Notes: generated from the sequence alone by a model not told the origin. A stretch of 64,000 nucleotides of DNA from Domibacillus aminovorans (GCF_001643235.1 NZ_LQWY01000022.1:1-64000); one strand, 5' to 3'; numbered from the stretch's first letter, positions 25,901 through 34,687 are shown. Numbers and translations are program-made.

Positions 25901-26574
25901 CCATTCTGATTATTGTTTTAACGGTTGTGATTTATCTCGTTATGAACCGACTTTACTTTCGTTTTCATTACCCTATTTTAATGCCAGCCATCACAGCAGC
26001 CGTTGCCATCGTTCTAATTTTAATCGGATTTAATATCCCTTATCAAACGTATATGATCGGAGGAGACTGGATTAATCTGTTGTTAGGTCCGGCTGTTGTT
26101 TCTCTAGCCTATCCATTATATAAACAGCGAGTAACCCTATGGGAAAATTTAGTCCCGATTATGGGCGGATTATTCATCGGTACGGTAGTAGGAATGACAA
26201 GTGGGATATTGTTTGCTAAATATTTAGGGTTCTCTAAGGAAATCATCTATACACTGTTACCTAAATCCGTTACAACACCTGTCGCGATGCAGATTGCCTC
26301 GGATTTGGGCGGCATTCCCTCATTAGCTGCGATATTTGTCATGATCGCTGGATTTACAGGAGTTATCTTCGGACCGAGTCTATTAAAGGTTTTCCGAATT
26401 CACCATTTCATCGGCCAGGGGGTCGGATTTGGAACAGCTTCTCATGCGATTGGCACAGCGAAAGCATTCGAATATGGAGAAAAAGCAGTCTCCATGAGCT
26501 CTGTTGCGATGACAGTCTGCGCAGTCATTGGTTCTTTATTAGCTCCTCTCTTTGTATGGATCTTTTTAATATAA
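25882..26574 (+). CDS. cidB: CidB/LrgB-family membrane protein
   Basis: 230 residues with about seven hydrophobic segments. Family features are NLLLGPAVVSLAYPLYKQ, LLPKSVTTPVAMQIASDLGG and GVGFGTASHAIGTAKAFEYG. It is the obligate partner of CidA. ATG 25882 lies inside the cidA end with GAAAGGAATTAAAATC upstream, so translation is coupled. A terminator at 26679 ends the operon. Confidence 0.92.
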   Translation: MERTLIAILIIVLTVVIYLVMNRLYFRFHYPILMPAITAAVAIVLILIGFNIPYQTYMIGGDWINLLLGPAVVSLAYPLYKQRVTLWENLVPIMGGLFIGTVVGMTSGILFAKYLGFSKEIIYTLLPKSVTTPVAMQIASDLGGIPSLAAIFVMIAGFTGVIFGPSLLKVFRIHHFIGQGVGFGTASHAIGTAKAFEYGEKAVSMSSVAMTVCAVIGSLLAPLFVWIFLI

Positions 26575-26678
26575 CAGTTTAAAAAAGTTAAACTATTGTA
26601 CCCCTTTAGATATGATTGTCTAAAAAGAAAGGCGGTTCTCTCGTTTAAATTAATTTATCTTTTAAAGGCTAGTAAGAA

Positions 26679-26717
26679 AAAAGCATTGAGCTGATTTATA
26701 CAGCTCAATGCTTTTTT
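26679..26717 (+). terminator. Terminator of the cidAB operon
   Basis: AAAAGCATTGAGCTG (26679-26693) pairs perfectly with CAGCTCAATGCTTTT (26701-26715), with further T. Confidence 0.9.
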
Positions 26718-26817
26718 TATGAAATCAATTAATTAGGAAGTACCATTTTAAAAAGCGTATAATAAGGAACTGAAAAGCTTGTTCTTATCATTTAAATTAA
26801 GAAGGAGTTCAGACGAA

Positions 26818-27273
26818 ATGAAAAGGTTATGTATAATCCCATGTGGTGCTAAAAAGATATGGGATGTCGATCCATCGAAAGGGGCTACGAAAGCACGCTA
26901 TGTATATAGGAGCCCATTTCACACTGCTTGTCAAAAGTATGCAACGGCATTTTTTAGTGATTGGGTCATTCTTTCGGCTAAACATGGATTTTTATTTCCA
27001 GATGATCTAGTGCTTGCTAATTATGATGTAGCATTTGGTACAAAGAAAGATGACATCATCACAACAGAAGCTTTACGTCATCAACTGAAAGAAAATGGAT
27101 TAATGGAATGTCAAGAAATCATCGTATTGGGAGGGAAAAAGTACAGGAAAGTGATAAGTGAAGTCTTTGATGAATTGTATCATGTTACTTATCCATTATC
27201 CGGATGTAAAGGGATTGGTTACATGTTGCAACGATTAAACAAGGCAGTGGAAAGCAAGGAAGAGATCAAATGA
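26818..27273 (+). CDS. DUF6884/YaaA-like protein (151 aa)
   Basis: The protein begins MKRLCIIPCGAKKIWDVDPS and contains DWVILSAKHGFLFPDDLVLA then YDVAFG. The C.KKIWD...GA..A..Y.S.FH..C..YA pattern and LSAKHG are shared with the DUF6884 group, distantly like the peroxide-stress protein YaaA. The molecular function is unknown; relatives often sit beside phage or DNA-modification genes. ATG 26818 has AAGAAGGAGTTCAGACGA upstream; 13 in-frame codons before it are not used. Single gene. Confidence 0.6.
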   Translation: MKRLCIIPCGAKKIWDVDPSKGATKARYVYRSPFHTACQKYATAFFSDWVILSAKHGFLFPDDLVLANYDVAFGTKKDDIITTEALRHQLKENGLMECQEIIVLGGKKYRKVISEVFDELYHVTYPLSGCKGIGYMLQRLNKAVESKEEIK

Positions 27274-27432
27274 TTTCATCTGAAACAATATGCAAAATTC
27301 AATAATAATAATTAAATAAACCGATTTTAAGTAAATTTTAAAATGGTGATATAATCATTAGACAATGTTTAAAAAGATAAGGGGATAAGTTTCACCATAC
27401 TATCAACATCAATTTAGGGGAGGAGGCAACGT

Positions 27433-28398
27433 GTGAAGAAATTAGCAGTCATGGTCGTCATAAGTCTATTTTTAGTAGGATGTAGCAATAGCACATATGA
27501 CAAAGCAATGGAACAGGCAAAGCTGGCGTTAGCTAATGGGGAATTTGACAAAGCGTTAGCATCATTTGAGCTGGCATTAGATGAAAAGCCGAAAGATGAA
27601 GAAGCGAAGGCATCCTATGAAAAGGTAGTCGCGTATAATCAAGTGAAAGAAGATATTGAACATGCTAAATGGGATGATGCTTTAACGAAAGCCAATCATC
27701 TACTTAAAGAAGAAGCATTAGTGAGCAGTATGAAGAGGGGATTAGAGCAATTCATCACAACGGCAGAAACAAGTAAAGAACAAGATAAAATGGTATCTGA
27801 AAAAGTAGCACAAATAAAAAGTGTAACGAGTGAAAAAAAGTATCATGAAGCTCAAAAACTCATAAGAGAATTAAAACAAGATGAAAGTGTGAAGAATGCA
27901 TTTGAACGCTTTTCAAAAGAAGTAAATGAAATGGAATATACAGTGAATGAAGAAATAAAAAAACAAGAAGCGGCTGAATTAGCGGCAGAAGCAGCTGAGC
28001 AAGCAGCTAAGGAAACAGTGCAAACGATCGCTTCTGCAAGTAAAAAGAACGTGTACTTACAAAAACTACATGAAATTGAACTAAGCTTAGCTGATTTAGA
28101 CTACTTGTATGAGAGTGGAACAACAGTAGAAATGAGAGAAGCAGAAAGCAAAACGTATACAAGATGGGATAATGCCTTAAATGAAATTTATAGCGTGCTA
28201 AAAATGCAGCTGTCTACTAGTGAAATGAACAGTTTAAGGGAAAAACAACGTGAATGGATCACGTATAGAGATAATACTGCAGAGGCTGAAGCAGCTCAAT
28301 TTAAAGGCGGAACATTCGAATCTGTACAATACCTAAGCACACTAGCACGCCTTACGAAAGAAAGATGTTATGAGCTAGTGAACATTTATATGAAGTGA
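27433..28398 (+). CDS. Lipoprotein with a C-terminal LprI-like (DUF1311) domain
   Basis: 321 residues. The signal is LAVMVVISLFLVGC with lipobox LVGC, so the mature protein is lipid-anchored at Cys17. Residues 20-90 look like TPR-type helices (A...GEFDKALASFELALDEKP); 100-200 is a charged, Ala/Glu-rich coiled coil. The C-terminal 110 residues resemble the lysozyme-inhibitor LprI N-terminal domain: YTRWDNALNEIYSVLK..LS......LR..QREWI.YRD...EAEA.QF.GGT...V.Y. Function is probably envelope defence or assembly, but unproven. GTG 27433 has GGGGAGGAGGCAAC upstream. Confidence 0.75.
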   Translation: MKKLAVMVVISLFLVGCSNSTYDKAMEQAKLALANGEFDKALASFELALDEKPKDEEAKASYEKVVAYNQVKEDIEHAKWDDALTKANHLLKEEALVSSMKRGLEQFITTAETSKEQDKMVSEKVAQIKSVTSEKKYHEAQKLIRELKQDESVKNAFERFSKEVNEMEYTVNEEIKKQEAAELAAEAAEQAAKETVQTIASASKKNVYLQKLHEIELSLADLDYLYESGTTVEMREAESKTYTRWDNALNEIYSVLKMQLSTSEMNSLREKQREWITYRDNTAEAEAAQFKGGTFESVQYLSTLARLTKERCYELVNIYMK

Positions 28399-28492
28399 TT
28401 TTTATTTTTCAAAACTTCTGACACATTGCATAATAATCAAATAGAAGTAGAATTGTTGAAAGAATAATAAATTGGGTGAGAGGAAGTCGTTT

Positions 28493-29659
28493 ATGTCGGA
28501 AGAAAATGTGACGAGAATAGAGTTAAATGGTAAAGAATTGATCCTTATTGGCACTGCTCACGTATCGAGGCAAAGTGCGGAACAAGTAAAAGAAGTGATC
28601 GAATCTGAAAGACCCGATTCTGTTTGTATAGAATTAGATGATCAACGGTATCAATCAATCATGGATCGAAATAAATGGAAAGAAACCGATATTTTTAAGG
28701 TCATTAAAGAGAAGAAAGCCACTCTACTTTTAATGAATCTCGCCATATCTTCCTTTCAAAACCGTTTAGCGAAGCAATTTGACATTCAGCCTGGACAGGA
28801 AATGATTCAAGGAATTGAATCAGCGAAAGAAACTGGCGCGGATTTGGTGCTGGCTGATCGGAATATCCAAATTACGTTTTCACGAATATGGCATAATCTC
28901 GGGCTGACGGGGAAAGCTCAGTTGCTCACATCCGTTTTTTATAGCATTTTCAGCAAAGAGACGATTACAGAAGAAGATATGGAAAAAATGAAATCGAAGG
29001 ACACGCTTAACGCCGTTCTGACTGATTTGACGGAATCTTTCCCGAAGTTAAAGGTTCCTTTAATTGATGAGCGGGATCAGTACTTAGCACAGAAAATTAA
29101 AGAAGCTCCGGGTGATAAAGTGGTTGCGGTTTTAGGCGCTGCACATATTCCGGGCATTACAACAGAAATTTATAAGGAGCATGACGTAGAAGCTTTATCA
29201 CAAACACCACCTAAATCAATTGTCCCTAAAATAATTGGCTGGGCGATCCCATTGCTCATTCTTTCCATCATTGCCTACACCTTTTTGGCGAACCCGTCTG
29301 CCGGTTTCGATCAAGCGTTAAGCTGGATTTTATGGACGGGCATTTTGGCAGCCATTGGCGCTGCCGTTGCTACTGGACATCCGCTCGCTATTTTAGCTGC
29401 TTTTATTTCAGCCCCGCTTGCCACATTGCATCCGCTGATTGCAGCCGGCTGGGTTTCAGGAATTGTTCAAGCGTATTTCCGCCGGCCAAATGTTGGCGAC
29501 TTTGAAACGCTTTCAGAAGATGTTTTTACCATTAAAGGCTTTTGGCATAATAAAGTGACGCGGGTCCTGCTCGTGATCGTCTTAACTAACATAGGAAGTT
29601 CGCTAGGAGCGTTTATAGGCGGAGCGGACGTTATCCGCGTGTTCTTTAAAAATTTGTAA
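28493..29659 (+). CDS. TraB/PrgY-family membrane protein
   Basis: 388 residues. The N-terminal domain (1-235) has the TIKI-like GTAHVSRQSAEQV, CIELDDQRY, LIDERDQYLAQKI and VAVLGAAHIPGI motifs; the C-terminus has four or five membrane helices (IIGWAIPLLILSIIAYTFLA onward). Relatives include enterococcal TraB/PrgY, which dampen peptide pheromones, and eukaryotic TIKI proteases, so a membrane-tethered metalloprotease that degrades a peptide is possible. ATG 28493 has GAGAGGAAG upstream. Single gene. Confidence 0.85.
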   Translation: MSEENVTRIELNGKELILIGTAHVSRQSAEQVKEVIESERPDSVCIELDDQRYQSIMDRNKWKETDIFKVIKEKKATLLLMNLAISSFQNRLAKQFDIQPGQEMIQGIESAKETGADLVLADRNIQITFSRIWHNLGLTGKAQLLTSVFYSIFSKETITEEDMEKMKSKDTLNAVLTDLTESFPKLKVPLIDERDQYLAQKIKEAPGDKVVAVLGAAHIPGITTEIYKEHDVEALSQTPPKSIVPKIIGWAIPLLILSIIAYTFLANPSAGFDQALSWILWTGILAAIGAAVATGHPLAILAAFISAPLATLHPLIAAGWVSGIVQAYFRRPNVGDFETLSEDVFTIKGFWHNKVTRVLLVIVLTNIGSSLGAFIGGADVIRVFFKNL

Positions 29660-29717
29660 TCAAGCAGAGGCTTTCAAAAGGTATAAGAAGCGGCCGATAA
29701 AGTCATCTAAACGGCAA

Positions 29718-29767
29718 ATGGTGTCAGTCTCCCCTAGGATATTAAAGCCGGGAGGGACTGACACCAT
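29718..29767. repeat. GGTGTCAGTC-type intergenic hairpin, copy 3
   Basis: ATGGTGTCAGTCTCCCC (29718-29734) pairs with GGGAGGGACTGACACCAT (29750-29767); the outer 12 bases are perfect. It is the best-preserved of the three copies, with the same core as those at 2631 and 23742. Confidence 0.75.
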
Positions 29768-29792
29768 ATTCGATAAGGGCTACTAACGTATA

Positions 29793-29818
29793 AAAAGCCA
29801 ATTATGCAATCGGCTTTT
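29793..29818. terminator. Small hairpin with T-run
   Basis: AAAAGCC-AATTATGCAATC-GGCTTTT, a short stem with an inner AATT/AATC pairing. Possible terminator of the TraB-like gene. The remainder to 29975 shows only promoter-like sequence. Confidence 0.5.
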
Positions 29819-29974
29819 GAAGTATATTTGCGTGGCATAAACTAACGTTATTGCTTTGCCGTTTGGAATACGCGTTGAGTCATTTCATTAAAAACCGCTC
29901 TATATACAATTCTAGCAGTGAAGGAATGTTGTTAAGACGAAATCGATAAAGAATAAACGAACAGGAGCTTTTCT

Positions 29975-30577
29975 ATGGATGAAAAAGACTACGATCGACT
30001 GCTTCGTATTAAAACGGCAGGTACGCTTGAGGGGCTAAGTCGATCGGTTCATTATAACCGTTATGAAGCGACACCTTATGAGGCACTAGATGAGCTATTT
30101 GCGGAGTATGATTTAAAGAAAACGGATCAAGTCGTGGATTATGGGTGCGGCAAAGGCCGGCTGCCCTTTTACGTTCATCATCGTTTTCACGTAACGGTTA
30201 CAGGGATTGAAATGAATGGCCATTTATATCAGGAGGCGCTAGAAAATCAGGCGAGTTACATGCAAAAAATGAAGAAGGCGGGCGGCAGCGTCCACTTTGA
30301 ACGCGGTTTGGCAGAAGAATATGAAGTGGAGCAGGCGGATAACCGGTTTTATTTTTTTAATCCATTCTCCATTCAAATTTTTATGAAGGTCGTCGATAAC
30401 ATACTGCGTTCGGTTGAGCAGCAGAACCGATCCGTAGACTTAATCCTCTACTACCCAACGACAGAGTATGTCCATTTCCTCGAAACGAGCACTGCTTTTG
30501 CCCTTTTTAAAGAAGTGATGGTATCAGATCTGTATGAACAAAATGAGAATGAGCGATTTTTAATTTTTCGGCTGTAA
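29975..30577 (+). CDS. Class I SAM-dependent methyltransferase
   Basis: 200 residues. Motif I is VVDYGCGKGRLPFYV (residues 53-67), followed by the acidic ribose-binding VTGIEMNGHLYQEAL. A later FYFFNPFS segment takes the place of motif IV (NPPY-like). The substrate is unknown; the N-terminus (LLRIKTAGTLEGLSRSVHYN, RYEATPYEAL) suggests a Bacillus-specific small-molecule methyltransferase. ATG 29975 with AACAGGAGC upstream. Single gene, convergent with rluF. Confidence 0.8.
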   Translation: MDEKDYDRLLRIKTAGTLEGLSRSVHYNRYEATPYEALDELFAEYDLKKTDQVVDYGCGKGRLPFYVHHRFHVTVTGIEMNGHLYQEALENQASYMQKMKKAGGSVHFERGLAEEYEVEQADNRFYFFNPFSIQIFMKVVDNILRSVEQQNRSVDLILYYPTTEYVHFLETSTAFALFKEVMVSDLYEQNENERFLIFRL

Positions 30578-30582
30578 GACAT

Positions 30583-30632
30583 AAAAGAAGGATGCATCAA
30601 AACGTTAATGTTTTGATGCATCCTTCTTTTTT
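30583..30632. terminator. Long perfect bidirectional terminator
   Basis: AAAAGAAGGATGCATCAAAA-CGTTAATG-TTTTGATGCATCCTTCTTTT: a 20-base perfect stem serving both the methyltransferase gene and the convergent pseudouridine synthase gene. Confidence 0.95.
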
Positions 30633-31380
30633 ACCATTCCTTCGGTTCATAGTCTAGATCGGCGAATAATTGATTGCGTTCTTTCTTTGTTAAGTCTCTC
30701 CATTGTCCGATTGGCAGATTGTTCAAATGAATATTCATAATTCGCGTTCGCTGCAGTCTATAGACATCATATCCCAGTTCTTCACACATGCGGCGAATTT
30801 GACGATTTAAGCCTTGTGTTAACGTAATTTGAAACTCATATTTTGACAGCTGTACTACTTCACAAGGAAGTGTTTTTGTCCCTAAAATGTGAACCCCCTC
30901 TGACATCTGCTTCAAAAAGGCGGGACTGATCGGCTTGTCTACTGAAACAATGTATTCTTTTTCGTGTTTATTTTCAGCACGCAAAATTTCGTTGACAATA
31001 TCTCCATCGTTCGTAAGAAGGATTAAGCCTTCTGAATCTTTATCCAGTCGTCCAATATGATGGATGCGTAAAGGATGATTGACTAAATCAATAATATTTC
31101 CTTTTACTTTTTTTTCCGTCGTGCTCGTAATACCGACAGGTTTATTTAACGCAATATAGACATTGTTTTTGGTAATCCCAATCGGGTTTCCGCTTACACG
31201 AACATCATCCCCTGGCTCAACTTGGCTGCCGATTTGCGCAATTGAACCGTTTATCGTCACTTTTCCGTCCATAATTAATCTATCTGCTCCGCGTCTAGAC
31301 GTTGTGCCAGACTCGCTAATGAATTTATTAATTCGCAGGTTAACCACATCCTCATGTGTAAAGTATTTAAGATAATCCAC
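30631..31380 (-). CDS. rluF: RluF-like 23S rRNA pseudouridine synthase
   Basis: 249 residues: an S4 RNA-binding domain (LRINKFISESGTTSRRGADR, residues 15-60) and a RsuA-family catalytic domain. The catalytic Asp lies in GRLDKDSEGLILLTNDG, and LNRQIRRMCEELGY is the RluB/E/F signature. It isomerises a uridine in the large ribosomal RNA. The start is uncertain: GTG 31380 overlaps the AGGAGG site, and a GTG at codon 12 is an alternative; related proteins start at MRINKF. Single gene. Confidence 0.85.
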   Translation of the reverse strand: MDYLKYFTHEDVVNLRINKFISESGTTSRRGADRLIMDGKVTINGSIAQIGSQVEPGDDVRVSGNPIGITKNNVYIALNKPVGITSTTEKKVKGNIIDLVNHPLRIHHIGRLDKDSEGLILLTNDGDIVNEILRAENKHEKEYIVSVDKPISPAFLKQMSEGVHILGTKTLPCEVVQLSKYEFQITLTQGLNRQIRRMCEELGYDVYRLQRTRIMNIHLNNLPIGQWRDLTKKERNQLFADLDYEPKEW

Positions 31381-31550
31381 CTCCTATCTTAAAGGAAAAA
31401 AGGTTTTTTTAGCAAGGAATCCTCGTAATGAATTTTTTAAAGCGATTGAAAATAGTTAAAAAAAGATGTAAAATGAAACAAATTAAATAATGATTGCCTA
31501 TTCAATAGCGATTAAAAAACAACCTTTTTTAATATAACTGATGAATGACT

Positions 31551-31609
31551 GGCTGTCTTAAACAAAAAACCGTCTATAATGGATGGTTCTGTTTAAGGCA
31601 GCCTTTTTT
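31551..31609 (+). terminator. Orphan terminator-like hairpin before scoA
   Basis: GGCTGTCTTAAAC (31551-31563) pairs with GTTTAAGGCAGCC (31591-31603) with one mismatch, then TTTTTT. No plus-strand gene precedes it within 170 bases, so it may be a leader attenuator of the scoAB operon or a dispersed hairpin. The rest of 31381-31694 shows an AT-rich promoter zone. Confidence 0.6.
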
Positions 31610-31694
31610 CGTGTATTAAAAGGAACGGATTCAATCAAAACGGCAAGGCGATCATTAGAGATTGAATAATACAATTTACAGGGAGGCGACGAGC

Positions 31695-32387
31695 ATGACG
31701 AAGATGAAAAAAAATATTGAAGATGCCCTTTCTTGTGTGGAAGATCATCATATCGTAATGGTTGGAGGGTTTGGACTGATCGGTGCACCACTTACATTAA
31801 TAGACGGTTTAACAAAAAAAGACGTGAAAGGATTAACGATCATTAGTAACAACTTAGGTGAAGCGGGGAAAGGACTCGGCATCCTTCTCACCCAAAATAA
31901 AATTAAAAAAGCAGTTGGTTCTTATTTTACGAGTAATCGTGAAGTAGGTGATTACTACCAACGCGGTGAAATTGAGTTGCAGCTTTTACCACAAGGTACG
32001 CTTGCAGAATCGATACGGGCAGGCGGCGCTGGTTTAGGTGGTTACTATACAACAACAGGTGTAGGGACTCAACTGGCTGAAGGCAAAGAAGAGCGTGAAA
32101 TAAATGGAATCAAGTATATTTTTGAACCAGCGATTCGAGCGAATGTAGCGATTATAAGAGCTTGGAAAGCAGACACTCTCGGAAATCTCGTCTATTACAA
32201 GACAGCACGGAATTTTAATCCGCTGATGGCAACGGCTGCAGACGTTGTGATTGCTGAAGTGGATGAAATGGTAGAGCCTGGTGAGCTAGATGCAGAATCC
32301 ATCGTGACACCTCATTTGTACGTAGATTATATTGTTCAAGCGAAGCAGATTTTAACGAAAGAAGGTGTCGTAACAAATGGGCAATAA
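31695..32387 (+). CDS. scoA: 3-oxoacid CoA-transferase subunit A
   Basis: 230 residues. GGFGLIGAPLTLIDGL is the family CoA-binding signature, and the C-terminal half has RANVAIIRAWKADTLGNLVY. With subunit B it moves CoA from succinyl-CoA to acetoacetate; acetate/butyrate-type donors (AtoDA) are also possible. ATG 31695 follows GGGAGGCGACGAGC; the longer frame to 31662 is not used. First gene of a three-gene ketone-body operon. Confidence 0.9.
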   Translation: MTKMKKNIEDALSCVEDHHIVMVGGFGLIGAPLTLIDGLTKKDVKGLTIISNNLGEAGKGLGILLTQNKIKKAVGSYFTSNREVGDYYQRGEIELQLLPQGTLAESIRAGGAGLGGYYTTTGVGTQLAEGKEEREINGIKYIFEPAIRANVAIIRAWKADTLGNLVYYKTARNFNPLMATAADVVIAEVDEMVEPGELDAESIVTPHLYVDYIVQAKQILTKEGVVTNGQ

Positions 32388-33009
32388 GCAAGAAATGCAA
32401 GAATTAATTGCTAAACGTGCGGCGAAAGAATTAACAGGACCATGTGTGGTGAACTTAGGGATTGGAATCCCAACTCTCGTCGCAAAATTTATTGAAGACG
32501 ACCACGTTTATCTTCATACGGAAAATGGCCTTCTAGGCGTAATAGATGTGGAAGAAGATGATATTGATCCTAACTTAGTGAATGCAGGAAAATTACCGGT
32601 TGGAGAAGCAGTTGGCGCCGCCTACTTTAATAGTGCAGAATCGTTTGCTATGATTCGCGGAAAACATGTAGATGCAGCGATTCTTGGGGTTTTACAAGTC
32701 GATCAAACAGGTAGTATTGCAAACTGGGCCGTGCCAGGGAAAAACATTATGGGTGTCGGCGGCGCGATGGATTTGCTTGTCGGCGCGAAAAAAGTCATTG
32801 TCACGACAACTCATACGTCCAAAGACGGTAAAAGTAAAATATTGAAAGAGTGTACCTACCCGATTACGTCAACAAGAAGTGTGGATATGATTATTACAGA
32901 ATTAGCTGTTTTTGAAGTCGTTGATAAAACGTTAAAACTAGTTGAGCGAATGCCGGGGGTTACGATTGAAGAAGTGAGAGAGAAAACGGAAGCTGACTTT
33001 ACGGAATAA
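32377..33009 (+). CDS. scoB: 3-oxoacid CoA-transferase subunit B
   Basis: 210 residues. The catalytic Glu that forms the enzyme-CoA thioester is in LHTENGLLGV. GIGIPTLVA, the G.IVE-type loop and GAMDLL complete the fold. It overlaps scoA by 11 bases, so the subunits are translated together. An 18-base gap leads to the thiolase. Confidence 0.92.
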   Translation: MGNKQEMQELIAKRAAKELTGPCVVNLGIGIPTLVAKFIEDDHVYLHTENGLLGVIDVEEDDIDPNLVNAGKLPVGEAVGAAYFNSAESFAMIRGKHVDAAILGVLQVDQTGSIANWAVPGKNIMGVGGAMDLLVGAKKVIVTTTHTSKDGKSKILKECTYPITSTRSVDMIITELAVFEVVDKTLKLVERMPGVTIEEVREKTEADFTE

Positions 33010-33027
33010 AGGAAAGGATGAGTTGCA

Positions 33028-34221
33028 TTGACCAATGTTGTAATTATTGACGCTGTTCGAACAGCTATTGGGAAATTAGGTGGTTCACTTGGTACGATAA
33101 CAGCGGATCACTTAGCTTCAAAAGTGATACAAGAGCTGATCAATCGAACTGGAATCGAAACAAATGTAATTGATGAAGTCATTTTTGGACAAGCGAAACA
33201 AAGTTCGGATGCTTCAAACTTAGCTAGAGTGGCGATGCTTCGCGCAGGGATACCCGACGAGGTGCCGGCTTACACGCTACATCGTCAATGTGGATCAGGT
33301 GTGCAGGCTGTAAACTCCGCCGCACAGCAAATTCAAACGGGGTTAGGCAATATTATTATCGCAGGTGGGGCTGAATCGATGAGTACGGCGCCTTATTATA
33401 TGCGTCATGCACGTTTCGGTTTTACATCTGGAAATGGTCTTTTATTAGATCCAAATACGGAAAGTCAGCCCGGTTCTCAACCGAGAGAAGAGTATGGCGA
33501 TTTAAATATGGGCATCACAGCTGAAAACGTAGCTGAAAAATATAAAATTTCACGAGAAGAGCAAGATGAGTTTGCTTTAAGAAGCCAGGAGAATGCAGCT
33601 CGAGCCATTAAAGAAGGTTTATTCGAAAAAGAAATCGTTCCTTACGAAGTGAAAACACGAAAAAGTGTGCAAGAATTTAAAGTGGATGAACATCCAAGAG
33701 AAACGAGCTTAGAAAAATTAGCACAATTAAAAGCTGTTTTTAAAGAAAATGGAACGGTCACGGCTGGTAATGCAAGTGGCCGCAATGATGGTGCATCCGC
33801 ACTGTTAGTCATGTCAGAAGAAGAAGCGAAAAAACGCGGGTATCAACCTAAAGCAAGAATCATCGCTCAAGCTGCAGTCGGTGTCAGACCAGACATAATG
33901 GGAATTGGCCCGGTTAATGCTGTATTGAAAGCGCTCAAACAAGCAAATCTTACGTTAGAAGACATCGATTTAATTGAATTAAATGAGGCTTTTGCCGCAC
34001 AATCATTAGCGTGTATAAAAGAATTAAATGTTGATATAAATAAAGTCAATCCGAATGGCGGGGGGATTGCAATGGGGCATCCAATCGGTGCTACTGGTGC
34101 GATCCTCATGACAAAAACGCTTCATCATTTAGAAAGAACCGGTAAGAAATATGGATTAGTCACTTTGTGTATCGCAGGAGGCATGGGAATCGCAACTATC
34201 ATTGAAAACAGAAGAGCATAA
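33028..34221 (+). CDS. Acetyl-CoA C-acetyltransferase (thiolase)
   Basis: 397 residues. The nucleophile Cys is in HRQCGSGVQAVNSAAQQI, the catalytic His in GGGIAMGHPIGATGA, and the second Cys in TLCIAGGMGIA. It cleaves acetoacetyl-CoA to two acetyl-CoA, completing acetoacetate use by ScoAB, or works in reverse. Starts at TTG 33028 with AAAGGATGAGTTGCA upstream. A strong terminator follows at 34245. Confidence 0.93.
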   Translation: MTNVVIIDAVRTAIGKLGGSLGTITADHLASKVIQELINRTGIETNVIDEVIFGQAKQSSDASNLARVAMLRAGIPDEVPAYTLHRQCGSGVQAVNSAAQQIQTGLGNIIIAGGAESMSTAPYYMRHARFGFTSGNGLLLDPNTESQPGSQPREEYGDLNMGITAENVAEKYKISREEQDEFALRSQENAARAIKEGLFEKEIVPYEVKTRKSVQEFKVDEHPRETSLEKLAQLKAVFKENGTVTAGNASGRNDGASALLVMSEEEAKKRGYQPKARIIAQAAVGVRPDIMGIGPVNAVLKALKQANLTLEDIDLIELNEAFAAQSLACIKELNVDINKVNPNGGGIAMGHPIGATGAILMTKTLHHLERTGKKYGLVTLCIAGGMGIATIIENRRA

Positions 34222-34244
34222 CATAAAAAATATTTTTTTGATTT

Positions 34245-34279
34245 CCCCAAAATCAGTTAGCTGATTTTGGGGATTTTTT
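34245..34279 (+). terminator. Terminator of the scoAB-thiolase operon
   Basis: CCCCAAAATCAG-TTAG-CTGATTTTGGGG is a perfect 12-base stem followed by ATTTTTTT. Confidence 0.95.
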
Positions 34280-34318
34280 TGGGTTCGATGCTTGTGCTCG
34301 GTGCAACCATCATCCACA

Positions 34319-34687
34319 TCAGTCAAATTCTTTATACACTTTTCCGTCACACAGTACATCGTAAATGGCTTTGCCGTCACTTGGATTATTTTCGCCGTAA
34401 TCGATCGGGATGATAGCAAAAAACACGAGATAGACAGAAAAGTAGACGAACTGGTAAAAAAAGAGATGCGCGTGTAGAACCCCAGTATAAATTAGCCTGT
34501 TAATAATCAAGATGGACAACATATTGAAGATAGGCCCCCCAGCATAAATAAGCGTATGCTTCCAGCGGCGGTCCCGGCGAATTTTTTCGTAATAGCAGGC
34601 CGCGTCAATGAAATACAATTTCCGGATTTCGAGTCTTTTTATTTTAATAAGTCTGCCCCCGCGGCCAATTATTAAAACACGATAGAT
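34319..34687 (-). pseudogene. N-terminally truncated M50 (site-2 protease-like) peptidase
   Basis: The minus-strand frame is open from a TAA at 34688-34690 down to 34319 and reads RLEIRKLYFIDAACYYEKIR, RDRRWKHTLIYAGGPIFNML, two membrane helices and IPIDYGENNPSDGKAIYDVL. GGP.FN and NPSDGK are the second half of an M50 membrane metalloprotease. The HExxH helix that should precede it is absent, and no start codon with a binding site is visible, so it is a relic. Confidence 0.65.
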
